64,000 bases of DNA, taken from Mesostigma viride. Its lineage: Eukaryota > Streptophyta > Mesostigmatophyceae > Mesostigmatales > Mesostigmataceae. Below, in pieces: positions 27,001 through 38,757 of the stretch. Each line of letters starts with the position of its first letter. Position 1 is the stretch's first letter. The stretch spans positions 1,442,590 to 1,506,589 of the forward strand of contig RPFO01000132.1 in assembly GCA_009746045.1 (NCBI GenBank). Reading direction: 5' to 3'. The notes under the pieces are model-generated. The model did not search any database, had not been told where the DNA came from, and saw only the letters and a program-made list of their open reading frames with translations. Position numbers and translations under genes: made by a program.

Positions 27001-30000
27001 GATAGTGGGGAGGCCTGCTGCTGGTGATGGTGGCGCATGATAGTGGGGAGGCCTGCTGCTGGTGATGGTGGCGCATGATAGTGGGAGGCCTGCTGCTGGT
27101 GATGGTGGCGCATGATAGTGGGAGGCCTGCTGCTGGTGATGGTGGCGCATGATAGTGGGAGGCCTGCTGCTGGTGATGGTGGCGCATGATAGTGGGGAGG
27201 CCTGCTGCTGGTGATGGTGGCGCATGATAGTGGGGAGGCCTGCTGCTGGTGATGGTGGCGCATGATAGTGGGGAGGCCTGCTGCTGGTGATGGTGGCGCA
27301 TGATAGTGGGGAGGCCTGCTGCTGGTGATGGTGGCGCATGATAGTGGGGAGGCCTGCTGCTGGTGATGGTGGCGCATGATAGTGGGGAGGCCTGCTGCTG
27401 GTGATGGTGGCGCATGATAGTGGGAGGCCTGCTGCTGGTGATGGTGGCGCATGATAGTGGTGAGGCCTGCTGCTGGTGATGGTGGCGCATGATAGTGGTG
27501 AGGCCTGCTGCTGGTGATGGTGGCGCATGATAGTGGGAGGCCTGCTGCTGGTGATGGTGGCGCATGATAGTGGGAGGCCTGCTGCTGGTGATGGTGGCGC
27601 ATGATAGTGGGAGGCCTGCTGCTGGTGATGGTGGCGCATGATAGTGGGGAGGCCTGCTGCTGGTGATGGTGGCGCATGATAGTGGGGAGGCCTGCTGCTG
27701 GTGATGGTGGCGCATGATAGTGGGAGGCCTGCTGCTGGTGATGGTGGCGCATGATAGTGGGAGGCCTGCTGCTGGTGATGGTGGCGCATGATAGTGGGGA
27801 GGCCTGCTGCTGGTGATGGTGGCGCATGATAGTGGTGAGGCCTGCTGCTGGTGATGGTGGCGCATGATAGTGGGAGGCCTGCTGCTGGTGATGGTGGCGC
27901 ATGATAGTGGGGAGGCCTGCTGCTGGTGATGGTGGCGCATGATAGTGGTGAGGCCTGCTGCTGGTGATGGTGGCGCATGATAGTGGGGAGGCCTGCTGCT
28001 GGTGATGGTGGCGCATGATAGTGGGAGGCCTGCTGCTGGTGATGGTGGCGCATGATAGTGGTGAGGCCTGCTGCTGGTGATGGTGGCGCATGATAGTGGG
28101 GAGGCCTGCTGCTGGTGATGGTGGCGCATGATAGTGGTGAGGCCTGCTGCTGGTGATGGTGGCGCATGATAGTGGGAGGCCTGCTGCTGGTGATGGTGGC
28201 GCATGATAGTGGGGAGGCCTGCTGCTGGTGATGGTGGCGCATGATAGTGGGGAGGCCTGCTGCTGGTGATGGTGGCGCATGATAGTGGGGAGGCCTGCTG
28301 CTGGTGATGGTGGCGCATGATAGTGGGGAGGCCTGCTGCTGGTGATGGTGGCGCATGATAGTGGGGAGGCCTGCTGCTGGTGATGGTGGCGCATGATAGT
28401 GGGAGGCCTGCTGCTGGTGATGGTGGCGCATGATAGTGGGAGGCCTGCTGCTGGTGATGGTGGCGCATGATAGTGGGGAGGCCTGCTGCTGGTGATGGTG
28501 GCGCATGATAGTGGGGAGGCCTGCTGCTGGTGATGGTGGCGCATGATAGTGGGAGGCCTGCTGCTGGTGATGGTGGCGCATGATAGTGGGAGGCCTGCTG
28601 CTGGTGATGGTGGCGCATGATAGTGGGGAGGCCTGCTGCTGGTGATGGTGGCGCATGATAGTGGGGAGGCCTGCTGCTGGTGATGGTGGCGCATGATAGT
28701 GGTGAGGCCTGCTGCTGGTGATGGTGGCGCATGATAGTGGGAGGCCTGCTGCTGGTGATGGTGGCGCATGATAGTGGGAGGCCTGCTGCTGGTGATGGTG
28801 GCGCATGATAGTGGGGAGGCCTGCTGCTGGTGATGGTGGCGCATGATAGTGGGGAGGCCTGCTGCTGGTGATGGTGGCGCATGATAGTGGGGAGGCCTGC
28901 TGCTGGTGATGGTGGCGCATGATAGTGGGGAGGCCTGCTGCTGGTGATGGTGGCGCATGATAGTGGGGAGGCCTGCTGCTGGTGATGGTGGCGCATGATA
29001 GTGGGGAGGCCTGCTGCTGGTGATGGTGGCGCATGATAGTGGGGAGGCCTGCTGCTGGTGATGGTGGCGCATGATAGTGGGGAGGCCTGCTGCTGGTGAT
29101 GGTGGCGCATGATAGTGGGGAGGCCTGCTGCTGGTGATGGTGGCGCATGATAGTGGGGAGGCCTGCTGCTGGTGATGGTGGCGCATGATAGTGGGAGGCC
29201 TGCTGCTGGTGATGGTGGCGCATGATAGTGGTGAGGCCTGCTGCTGGTGATGGTGGCGCATGATAGTGGGAGGCCTGCTGCTGGTGATGGTGGCGCATGA
29301 TAGTGGGGAGGCCTGCTGCTGGTGATGGTGGCGCATGATAGTGGTGAGGCCTGCTGCTGGTGATGGTGGCGCATGATAGTGGTGAGGCCTGCTGCTGGTG
29401 ATGGTGGCGCATGATAGTGGGGAGGCCTGCTGCTGGTGATGGTGGCGCATGATAGTGGGGAGGCCTGCTGCTGGTGATGGTGGCGCATGATAGTGGTGAG
29501 GCCTGCTGCTGGTGATGGTGGCGCATGATAGTGGTGAGGCCTGCTGCTGGTGATGGTGGCGCATGATGGTGGTGAGGCCTGCTGCTGGTGATGGTGGCGC
29601 ATGATAGTGGTGAGGCCTGCTGCTGGTGATGGTGGCGCATGATAGTGGGGAGGCCTGCTGCTGGTGATGGTGGCGCATGATAGTGGTGAGGCCTGCTGCT
29701 GGTGATGGTGGCGCATGATAGTGGGGAGGCCTGCTGCTGGTGATGGTGGCGCATGATAGTGGTGAGGCCTGCTGCTGGTGATGGTGGCGCATGATAGTGG
29801 GGAGGCCTGCTGCTGGTGATGGTGGCGCATGATAGTGGGGAGGCCTGCTGCTGGTGATGGTGGCGCATGATAGTGGTGAGGCCTGCTGCTGGTGATGGTG
29901 GCGCATGATAGTGGGGAGGCCTGCTGCTGGTGATGGTGGCGCATGATAGTGGTGAGGCCTGCTGCTGGTGATGGTGGCGCATGATAGTGGTGAGGCCTGC

Positions 30001-33000
30001 TGCTGGTGATGGTGGCGCATGATAGTGGTGAGGCCTGCTGCTGGTGATGGTGGCGCATGATAGTGGTGAGGCCTGCTGCTGGTGATGGTGGCGCATGATA
30101 GTGGGGAGGCCTGCTGCTGGTGATGGTGGCGCATGATAGTGGGGAGGCCTGCTGCTGGTGATGGTGGCGCATGATGGTGGTGAGGCCTGCTGCTGGTGAT
30201 GGTGGCGCATGATAGTGGTGAGGCCTGCTGCTGGTGATGGTGGCGCATGATAGTGGGGAGGCCTGCTGCTGGTGATGGTGGCGCATGATGGTGGTGAGGC
30301 CTGCTGCTGGTGATGGTGGCGCATGATAGTGGGGAGGCCTGCTGCTGGTGATGGTGGCGCATGATAGTGGGGAGGCCTGCTGCTGGTGATGGTGGCGCAT
30401 GATAGTGGGGAGGCCTGCTGCTGGTGATGGTGGCGCATGATAGTGGGGAGGCCTGCTGCTGGTGATGGTGGCGCATGATAGTGGGGAGGCCTGCTGCTGG
30501 TGATGGTGGCGCATGATAGTGGGGAGGCCTGCTGCTGGTGATGGTGGCGCATGATAGTGGGAGGCCTGCTGCTGGTGATGGTGGCGCATGATAGTGGGGA
30601 GGCCTGCTGCTGGTGATGGTGGCGCATGATAGTGGGGAGGCCTGCTGCTGGTGATGGTGGCGCATGATAGTGGGGAGGCCTGCTGCTGGTGATGGTGGCG
30701 CATGATAGTGGGGAGGCCTGCTGCTGGTGATGGTGGCGCATGATAGTGGGGAGGCCTGCTGCTGGTGATGGTGGCGCATGATAGTGGGGAGGCCTGCTGC
30801 TGGTGATGGTGGCGCATGATAGTGGTGAGGCCTGCTGCTGGTGATGGTGGCGCATGATGGTGGGGAGGCCTGCTGCTGGTGATGGTGGCGCATGATAGTG
30901 GTGAGGCCTGCTGCTGGTGATGGTGGCGCATGATGGTGGTGAGGCCTGCTGCTGGTGATGGTGGCGCATGATAGTGGGGAGGCCTGCTGCTGGTGATGGT
31001 GGCGCATGATAGTGGTGAGGCCTGCTGCTGGTGATGGTGGCGCATGATGGTGGTGAGGCCTGCTGCTGGTGATGGTGGCGCATGATAGTGGGGAGGCCTG
31101 CTGCTGGTGATGGTGGCGCATGATAGTGGGGAGGCCTGCTGCTGGTGATGGTGGCGCATGATGGTGGTGAGGCCTGCTGCTGGTGATGGTGGCGCATGAT
31201 AGTGGGGAGGCCTGCTGCTGGTGATGGTGGCGCATGATAGTGGGGAGGCCTGCTGCTGGTGATGGTGGCGCATGATAGTGGGGAGGCCTGCTGCTGGTGA
31301 TGGTGGCGCATGATAGTGGGGAGGCCTGCTGCTGGTGATGGTGGCGCATGATAGTGGTGAGGCCTGCTGCTGGTGATGGTGGCGCATGATGGTGGTGAGG
31401 CCTGCTGCTGGTGATGGTGGCGCATGATAGTGGGGAGGCCTGCTGCTGGTGATGGTGGCGCATGATAGTGGGGAGGCCTGCTGCTGGTGATGGTGGCGCA
31501 TGATAGTGGGGAGGCCTGCTGCTGGTGATGGTGGCGCATGATGGTGGTGAGGCCTGCTGCTGGTGATGGTGGCGCATGATAGTGGGGAGGCCTGCTGCTG
31601 GTGATGGTGGCGCATGATAGTGGTGAGGCCTGCTGCTGGTGATGGTGGCGCATGATAGTGGGGAGGCCTGTCGGCTGTGGTGAGATGTATTGGCAATGAG
31701 GTCTGGCGGTGACGATGAGGTGTGTAAGTATCCCGGTATGGCGGTGGCGAGGCCTGGCGGCGGTGGCACATGTGGGTGGTGAGGCACCGTGGCGAGGTGT
31801 GGTGGTGCTGAAGCGTGTTGATGATGGAGGCATGCTGGAGGGCGTGTTGGAACCGTGGTGGAGGAGGTGTTGTATATCATTGCAGTGGCATTGCAGTGGC
31901 GGACACAATTGGTGGACAAACTGTCGGCAGATCAGGAGCTTACCGAAAGGGAAGCAAGAAAGGGAGATAGTAGGAGTTCACATTATGGCAGGCCGCTGCC
32001 CAACTAGGCAGGCAGGCTGGCTGGCTGGCTGGCCATGCAGATCAGCATCTGGCGCTGGGGTCCGCGTGTCCATAGGTTCGCACCAAGAATTAAAGTGTGC
32101 TTTGTGCCGCTTCCTGCCTTCCAGTGCCATAATGACACCAGTCGTCACAAGTGCTTCACCGGGGCAGCGCTCCAACTTGCTCTGTGCTCTACCACCCCTT
32201 GGGGCTCGAGATCAGCCCTTGCATGCGGACAAGTCCGCATGGCACACATGGGGGGGCGCATGTGGTGTGAAGTCGTGGACCGGCGTCCCTTTTCCTCTGC
32301 ACTCACACCCGCTTTTTCGTTACCTTTTCTTTCATGGATGAAACTATGCTCATCGTCGTCCCAGGCGGCCAAGGGCAACAAGAAGGCGACGGCAAAAGGT
32401 GCCGCACTGGCACGCGTACGAGGGCCATACGTGCTGCAGGTGTGTGAGGGGAGTGGGTGGGTCGACGTGGGGCCAGACATGCATCACGTCGCCGCGTTGG
32501 GGGGATGGGAGGCAGTAAATCCTGTGTGCTGCATTGGCGGCGGCAACTGGTGTGGTTGTTCACGAAATCCACATCTGTCGCCAGCACAACAGAGATTACC
32601 ACAGTCGTTGTGGGTATCTTAAGCGAGGTGTACTGCTTTACTCCTCCCTGGTGCGCAATGAGCGCAGAGGCAGTTGTACTGGAAGGCATGACCGCATAAC
32701 TTGCAACGTGTCAGGCGATTCTCCTTATGCGTTGTGCTGCTAGCACATGGGCTGCTGTGGGTTACTGTGCTGCTGCTGTTGGTGACTGTGCCGCCACATG
32801 TGCCGCTGTGCGCCTCGGTCCTCACATCCGTTGGCTTTGTCGTGTTTGCCTTCTACAGCTTCTCAAGCGCGCGTGGGTGCACCTGCGCTACTCGGGGGCG
32901 GACTTCGCCCTGTCCTCGCTCGTCGTCTCCATCTTCGCATTCAAGGTGAGCACGTCCTTGCTTTCCACGTGGGCATGGCGCAACTGCACATGTGGCCATG

Positions 33001-35406
33001 GGGGCACGTGTGTGCTTCAAAGGTGAGCTCGTTGTCTCCACCATCACCTTCCAAGGTGAGCATCGTTTTCTGAGCTGTCAACATGAGGTGGAGCTCAGGC
33101 TGAGCACAGCGCTGGTATGTGCTGGAAGCATCCATGCAGAAATAGCCAGGTAGCCACCTGCGAGCATTGCCCACAGTTCACAGTCGCGTGTACGTGTGGA
33201 GGAGGGTTGGGGGGGTTCCTTTATGTCATGGCGTGGCGTAGAGTTGGGTGGCATCCCTTTTTCCGCCAGTGGCTGCCTGATGTAGTTGCTGTCAACTTGT
33301 TGGTGACGGGCGACCGTGCAGGTGCTGGAGTGGTGGTACATGACCGCTGAGTCGCGCATATTCGTGCCACAACGGCTGCCGCCGCCACCGCCGCCACCAG
33401 CACCCAAGGCAAGTGCTGTGACCGCCATCCATTTGCTCGTTTGAAGTGATATGAGGCACCGCTTGCCCACCACAGTGACCGGATGGCTGCCAGCAAGCCA
33501 AGATGATGCCCAGGGGGGTCGCGCTTGCCAGCATGAGCTGCTAGACACAGCGAAGATGTTCTTGTGTAACTCCAAGCCGAAACTGTAATTAAGTTTCCAC
33601 GAATGTTGACAAATTTGAATGCGTAGAGCAGTCGTGGAGTCTCTGTCTTGCTTCATGGCCAGCAGGAAATGTTTTTTCTTCTTCATGCAAGGGCAAAGAT
33701 GTGCTGTGTAATGGCACACTTTTTCCTTTGGTTTGTCGCTGGCATCTTAGGAAGAATGTCCTGTGGCTGTTTGATGGTGCTCCTCCTTACCGAGCACCAA
33801 CATGCCTTCGTGGGGATATGCCACATAGTGCCGTGCTTGCTGAAGCGTCTGACGACGGCAGCCTCAAGTTTGCCTCCGGTTTCCATCCGAGGGCCATTGT
33901 TTGGGTTTGGGTACATGTGACCAAGGATACGGCAGGCCATTTCCTTATTTGCCGTTTGTTATCCCTGCCCGCAAGCCTTTTGTGTGCTGTCGTGAGATGT
34001 GTCACCTCTTCAGATGTGGGATACCTCCTCCGCAGCAAACCCCCCCCACTTCCCCCGTCACCTCCTCCGATGTGGGATACCTCCTCCGCGGCAACCCCCC
34101 CCACTTCACCCGTCACCTCCCCTGATGTGTGATGCCTCCTCCGCAGCGAACCCCCACACTTCACCCGTCACCTCCTCCGATGTGGGATACCTCCTCCTCA
34201 GCAAACCCCCACACTAAACCGCTCTCCCATGGCATCCCTTGAGTTTGTTCCAGCAAAGTTACCCTTGAATTGGCGTGTTTCAGTCGTGGGTGCTTCAGGC
34301 TGGTTTGCAACAGCATAGCAGGCCGCCAAAATACTGCTCCTCGGTCTGTCCGAACCGACAAGTGCAGCGTTCGGAAGTTTTGGGGAAGAGCTAGGACCCA
34401 GGACCCCAATCATTGCTCAGAATCAACGAGCTGACTTTTTTGGGTTGGCTGCGCGTGCATGCGTGGTGCTTCATGGCCAACTGGCTGGCATTTACGACAC
34501 TTCGCGCCCTCTGTTTCACCCATGGCATGCTAATCATGGGCATGGGGGCATGACACGGGCACCGGGGCGGGGCGTGCGGTACCAACCACATACCAACACT
34601 CGAAACCCTAAACCCTAAACCCAATCAGCCCGCGCGCGGCGGCGTCCCGCTGCCCTCCTCGAGCCAGCTGTGCCCTCTCTGTGGCGGCGAGCGCACCAAC
34701 CCCGCGCTGGTAGCTGTGTCGGGCTACGCCTTCTGCTACCGCTGCATCTTCCGCTACATTCAGCAGGTGAGGAGCGGCTGCTGTGCTTGGTGTAGCAAGG
34801 TGCAGACTGCCTAAATAATGCTGGATGAAGTTGCCATGTTTTGTTGGTGTTTGAGAGACCTGGATGGGGGCTTTAAGGTGCAACTGGCCTCCATAATGGT
34901 GGTATTAGTCGGCAGATGTCGAGGTTCTCATGGTCTGCTTGTTGGAGTGTTCAATGTCGGAAAGAAGTTGTCACTTGATTCTGTCATTGTGTGAGGCTTT
35001 GCGTGTGCCTTTTGCTGCTGTCTCGCCATGATGCTTTGACTATTTGGCCTGGATTTTGGGGGGGGCATGTGTTCGTGCTTCTGAGAGCACTTTGGTACAT
35101 AGTTGTGATGCATGCAGCAGCACGCCAGTCGTTCCTGGCAGTTAGCAGTGGATGCAAAACAGGCTAATGGAATGGACAGGGTGGGAGTCATTCCTGACTT
35201 GAATGCATCGGTGCACTTTATGCGCCTTCATGGACTGGCTCGGTCTTATTTGTTCTTCTTCTTGCATAGCATTGATGGCATGATGCCCAGTCGGGACTCA
35301 TTTCTATGTGGTTATTTCCTTGCTGTCCGTGCAGTATGGTCGCTGCCCTGTCACACTGATGCCTGCCACGGAGGACGATGTGAGGCGGCTTTACATCGAC
35401 ACATAA
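9041..35406 (+). CDS. PEX12: Peroxisome biogenesis factor 12 (PEX12), eleven exons, 19-kb intron 6
   Basis: RING-type peroxin of the PEX2/10/12 ubiquitin ligase in the peroxisomal membrane, which recycles the import receptor PEX5. Exons: 9041-9148, 10058-10163, 10715-10973, 11638-11934, 12504-12597, 13157-13266, 32365-32439, 32859-32945, 33322-33408, 34629-34766, 35335-35406 (TAA). The start ATG at 9041 gives MFFNVGGEGGRPTFFELVAA, close to the N-terminus of plant PEX12. Further signatures in order: SFAESLYGL, QRQRLLSVFFL, NFLYQLLYLLGETPYFSL, EWWYMTAESR, a poly-Pro run, CPLC, SGYAFCYRCIF, YGRCPVTLMPA. Five RING cysteines (CPLC, CYRC, RCP) fit the incomplete, single-zinc RING of PEX12. At about 475 residues it exceeds the roughly 390 of Arabidopsis, owing to Gly/Ala-rich insertions in exons 3 and 4. 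Exon 3 needs a frame change at a poly-G run. Intron 9 uses a GC donor. Junctions outside exon 3 are phase-consistent. Confidence 0.9.
10790..10801 (+). other. PEX12: Poly-G(12) tract with apparent frameshift in PEX12 exon 3
   Basis: Upstream, exon 3 must be read in one frame to give SFAESLYGLARAS. Downstream it must be read in another to give RRALSQRQRLLSVFFL. Both frames are open across the run, and the difference equals one missing or two extra bases. A second G run near 10918-10924 is a less likely site. A homopolymer-length error in the assembly is the simplest explanation; a true mutation cannot be excluded. Confidence 0.7.
13243..13364 (+). repeat. Direct duplication of the exon 6 splice-donor region
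   Basis: The sequence at 13243-13270 (GTCAGGGCGTCCGCTGCTGA followed by GCTGGTGA, which spans the exon 6 end and its GT donor) recurs at 13332-13358 as GTCAGGCGTCCGCCGCCGAG followed by CTGGTGA. The second copy runs straight into the first unit of the 38-bp array. The intervening intron also holds a proto-unit, TGGTGGGGAGGCCTGATGG, at about 13278. Confidence 0.75.
13353..31672. repeat. 37/38-bp giant minisatellite, about 485 copies, in PEX12 intron 6
   Basis: The unit begins AGGCCTGCTGCTGGTGATGG and continues TGGCGCATGATAGTGGGG. The main variants are 38 bp (GTGGGGAGG or GTGGTGAGG) and 37 bp (GTGGGAGG), plus GATGGTGG instead of GATAGTGG near the two ends and rare shorter forms (about 14413, 15206, 21133). 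The array runs without interruption for 18.3 kb. The minus strand has no stop in any frame, giving three overlapping open frames of about 6,200 codons (PPHYHAPPSPAAGL, PTIMRHHHQQQAS, PLSCATITSSR patterns). Phase-consistent PEX12 exons flank it, so it is intronic and those frames are artefacts. Confidence 0.98.
32007..32033. repeat. Short GGCA/GGCT tetranucleotide repeat in PEX12 intron 6
   Basis: GGCAGGCAGG followed by four CTGG/GCTG tetramers, in the unique part of intron 6 downstream of the giant array. Confidence 0.8.
34006..34215. repeat. 55/56-bp tandem repeat, 4 copies, in PEX12 intron 9
   Basis: GATGTGGGATACCTCCTCC recurs at 34013, 34069, 34124 (diverged) and 34179, followed each time by CGCAGCRAACCCCC and CGTCACCTCC. 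It lies inside the GC-AG intron. Copies differ mainly in the length of the C run. Confidence 0.9.
34603..34622 (+). repeat. Interstitial plant-type telomere repeat at the PEX12 exon 10 acceptor
   Basis: AAACCCTAAACCCTAAACCC is nearly three CCCTAAA units (TTTAGGG on the other strand). It ends 6 nt before the first base of exon 10 (34629). CTAAAC inside it also resembles a branch-point sequence, so it may serve splicing; that role is inferred. Confidence 0.8.
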
Positions 35407-36084
35407 CAGAGCCAAATGTGTACGGAGGGGCACCGGCCAATCAACCCTGGGCCTTGTGAGCCTAGTCCTGGTGTTGATCTCGGTGCTGCCTAATATACAT
35501 TACAAGTGTGGCCATCAACGGTGTTAGCTGGTTAAAATATTCAAACATTGTCACCCCCGTTCACTCTCAAGAATCACCCGTCTTTATTTGAAACAGTTAA
35601 ATGGACTAGGAACCGAATCAGAGGGGGAAAGTAACTACCTAGACGACAAACTACAATTGGATTTATTCCCCTTTGGCCAAGAGGACAGCCGCTAACCACC
35701 GTTATAGTAGTGACTTTCTATGTCACGTCGCACTTCGCGAGGCCTGCCAAAGTCTCGAATGTCAAGACCATGGTAACTCACAGGACGCAGTACGTTACGT
35801 GTAAATTATTGGTACCTATGCGTCAGCCTACCGAAGTATGGTATTGCATTGTTGTATGCACCCACAGTGTTGCGCCCCGGCACCATATGCTGTCCATGCA
35901 GCCTGTGGAGAGAGCGCTCTTGTGCCCGGCCTGACCACTTGCATGTGGCAGTGAGAGAAGCTGGGGCGCCCTCCCTCGACTTCTCGTTGTGTATAGGGGT
36001 TGAAGGTTCCTTGTATACGATCTGTATTGGCGCCAACGTGATGCAGTCACGTGTTCATTAATTAATTAACCTGTAGCTCACAAG
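35407..36084. other. PEX12 3' flank, no gene seen
   Basis: No convincing exon on either strand. A TGTAA pentamer, the poly(A) signal used by many green algae, occurs at 35800-35804, about 390 nt after the PEX12 stop. It is a candidate end of the 3' UTR but only a weak one. AATTAATTAAT-rich sequence at 36057-36069 precedes the LINE-related region. Confidence 0.4.
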
Positions 36085-36405
36085 TTGAAGCCTCAGTTCA
36101 CCGCTCAGCAAGAGAAAACAACTGCGCTGGCCTCGCCTGACTGGGAACCCGGCCTAAAACCACCCTCACTCGCCTGCACGTACAACTGGCTGGAGAGCAA
36201 GGTGGTGAGCAGGACCTCAAGGCGCTGGACGGCTTGGTTGCTAAGCAGATCGACTGCTGCGCAGATCGAGGCCCTGGCCTCACGCACAGTGTGCCCGAGC
36301 TTGCCGCCCAGGCCCCATAAGGCCACCATCGCCGCACCCAGCCCACTGGTCGTGCTGAGGGGCCGGGACCTCCCCATGCACACCTGGGCGCGGACCTGCT
36401 GAAGA

Positions 36406-37125
36406 CTCTGGCGGCCTCAACCACCATCGCGCCATCGCCACCAAGCTCCAGGAGCTGGACAACAAGCACCGGAAAGCCGCCAACCACGACCGCAGCTGCC
36501 GCGTGATTAGAACTGCGTCGAGCTTCCGCCCTGGACCTCGCAGTGACTGCCAAATGAGTCTCTTGACGCCAGCTGAAGGGCCCTTGTCCTTAGCATCCTC
36601 CTTTACGGCTGCGAGGCGTTGACCCTGGACCACTGAGGCGCTGCATGAGCAAGCAGCTTGACGGCACAGTCACTCGAATGCTCCGCCACATCGATCCTCG
36701 GCGTCCGCTACCGAGAGCGCCACACCCGGGCCGAGCTCTGACTGCGAGCTCCGTCTTGTCACCCATACCATCCGACGACGCCGCCTCCTCTTCGCCGGCC
36801 ACAGCTTGCCCGCACAGACCAGGTAATACCAATGCCATCGGTGGGCCCTGCGGGCGGGCTTAGGACTGGCCAACCAGGTAGACACCTCCTCCTATGGCAG
36901 GGTCCCTTTGTCCCGTCGCAACCCACTGGCATGCAAACTTGCGCGCGCCCCGCACCGACGCGGCGCGACCCGGACCTATGTGACACAATCGCTTGAGGAT
37001 GCAGGGCTTCTGGGAATAGCTGTACTCCGCGCCCGCATGATAGACAAGGAGAAATGGGCTGCCGTCTGCGATACGCACCTTCCTGTGGGGCATGCTCCTT
37101 TTTCTCCCCACGGCCCATTTGTAGA
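36406..37125 (+). mobile_element. Degenerate LINE (non-LTR retrotransposon) remnant, 3' part of ORF2
   Basis: Fragments typical of the end of a LINE reverse transcriptase polyprotein occur in the right order but in different plus-strand frames. LVLSILLYGCEALTL is at about 36580. SKQLDGTVTRMLRHID is at about 36648. TIRRRRLLFAGH is at about 36762. A GRP-like linker and RARMIDKEKWAAVCD lie at about 37033-37072. At least two frame changes and internal stops mean it is dead. An acidic open tail (EDSSDEDYIPL, stop about 37242) may be its original C-terminus. The left limit is approximate, sequence between 36085 and 36560 is too diverged to assign, and the clade cannot be given by eye. Confidence 0.75.
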
Positions 37126-37242
37126 ATGCAGGGTAGAAGTCCGCAGGTGGAGGTTATTGCCCCTGAGGATAGCCACTACACTACCGCCTCATCTGCCATT
37201 ACAGTAGAGGACAGCTCAGATGAGGATTATATTCCCCTCTAG

Positions 37243-38017
37243 TGACTATATGGTTGGGGCATGATGCAGGCGATATTTGTAATTATTTTCGTGTTATTAT
37301 TTTTCTAATGAGCCGATTAGCATAGTACTCCGTGGCATGCCTATGCGCATGACACGCAAAAACTTACTTAGCTGAAGGGCACCGGCTCCTTGCCCGCATG
37401 GGGCTTGACTGCTCCTGTGTGGAGGGCAACGGCGACGTAGCGCTGCATGCGCGGCCGGCATCATCTTCTTCGCTCATGGGACAAGACTGCTCGATCCCCC
37501 ACCCCGGCCTGCTGCTCACCCTTGACTCCCTCGAGGATAAGGCGTGGTTCGAGAGCGAGCACAAGATGCTGCAGTCCAACCCCTGGTCGCTGGACGGATA
37601 ACGACCTGACTCCCACCCAGCAGCAGCAACATGCATCGCGAGCTGGGGTTCACCTTCCTTCGCCACAAGCAATCCCCCGAGAAGCCAACAGTCCACGCAC
37701 TGACGGGGAGAGGACCGGCCCGTGCATCAACAGCATGCAAGCTATGGGTTCGGTCTTGGGAGTAATTTCTGATCTACTGCGTGTGCATGCCTCGAGTGCC
37801 AGACACGGTCCAGTCATGCAGAGCTGGGCAGATGCAGGTCTCGATGACCGCGATGTCGATGGCAAATAAATAGGTAAGTGAGCACCAACCTGTGGCCTGC
37901 CTCAGACAACGAGAGAAGGTGGTGGTCCCTGCCCCCTTCTTGCTGTGCAGGGTTAAAAGGTTCCTGCTCAAACGTTGCATGTACGCCGATACTCTCTCAA
38001 TGGAAACCGACGCGTAA
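37243..38017. other. Unassigned spacer between LINE remnant and simple repeats
   Basis: Contains a 67-codon plus-strand frame (37398-37601) and a 110-codon minus-strand frame (37696-37364) over the same DNA. Neither has a recognisable motif or clear splice sites, so no gene is called. No repeat structure was seen. Confidence 0.4.
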
Positions 38018-38677
38018 ATGAATGAATGAATGGATGAATGAATGAATGAATGAATGAATGAATGAATGAATGAATGAATGAATGAATGAATGAATGAATG
38101 AATGAATGAATGAATGAATGAATGGATGGATGGATGGATGGATGGATGGAGGGAGGGAGGGAGGGAGGGAGGGAGGGAGGGAGGGGGAGGGAGGGAGGGA
38201 GGGAGGGAGGGAGGGAGGGAGGGAGGGAGGGAGGGAGGGAGGGAGGGAGGGAGGGAGGGAGGGAGGGAGGGAGGGAGGAGGGAGGGAGGGAGGGAGGGAG
38301 GGAGGGAGGGAGGGAGGGAGGGAGGGAGGGAGGGAGGGAGGGAGGGAGGGAGGGAGGGAGGGAGGGAGGGAGGGAGGAGGGAGGGAGGGAGGGAGGGAGG
38401 GAGGGAGGAGGGAGGGAGGGAGGGAGGGAGGGAGGGAGGGAGGGAGGAGGGAGGAGGGAGGGAGGGAGGAGGGAGGGAGGGAGGGAGGGAGGGAGGGAGG
38501 GAGGGAGGGAGGGAGGGAGGGAGGGAGGGAGGGAGGGAGGGAGGGAGGAGGGAGGGAGGGAGGGAGGGAGGGAGGAGGAGGGAGGGAGGGAGGGAGGGAG
38601 GGAGGGAGGGAGGGAGGAGGGAGGGAGGGAGGGAGGGAGGGAGGGAGGGAGGGAGGGAGGGAGGGAGGGAGGGATGA

Positions 38678-38757
<80 letters not shown>

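Noticed and set aside
13203-31919. Three overlapping minus-strand open frames of about 6,200 codons each (His/Pro/Ser-rich repeats)
   Set aside because: They come from a 37/38-bp unit that lacks stops on that strand in every frame. They overlap each other, and the DNA lies in an intron of PEX12 with good flanking exons.
37364-37696. Possible exon(s) in overlapping frames (MGLDCSCVEGNGDVALH on plus; SEEDDAGRACSATS on minus)
   Set aside because: No matching splice sites, no family resemblance, and both strands equally open.
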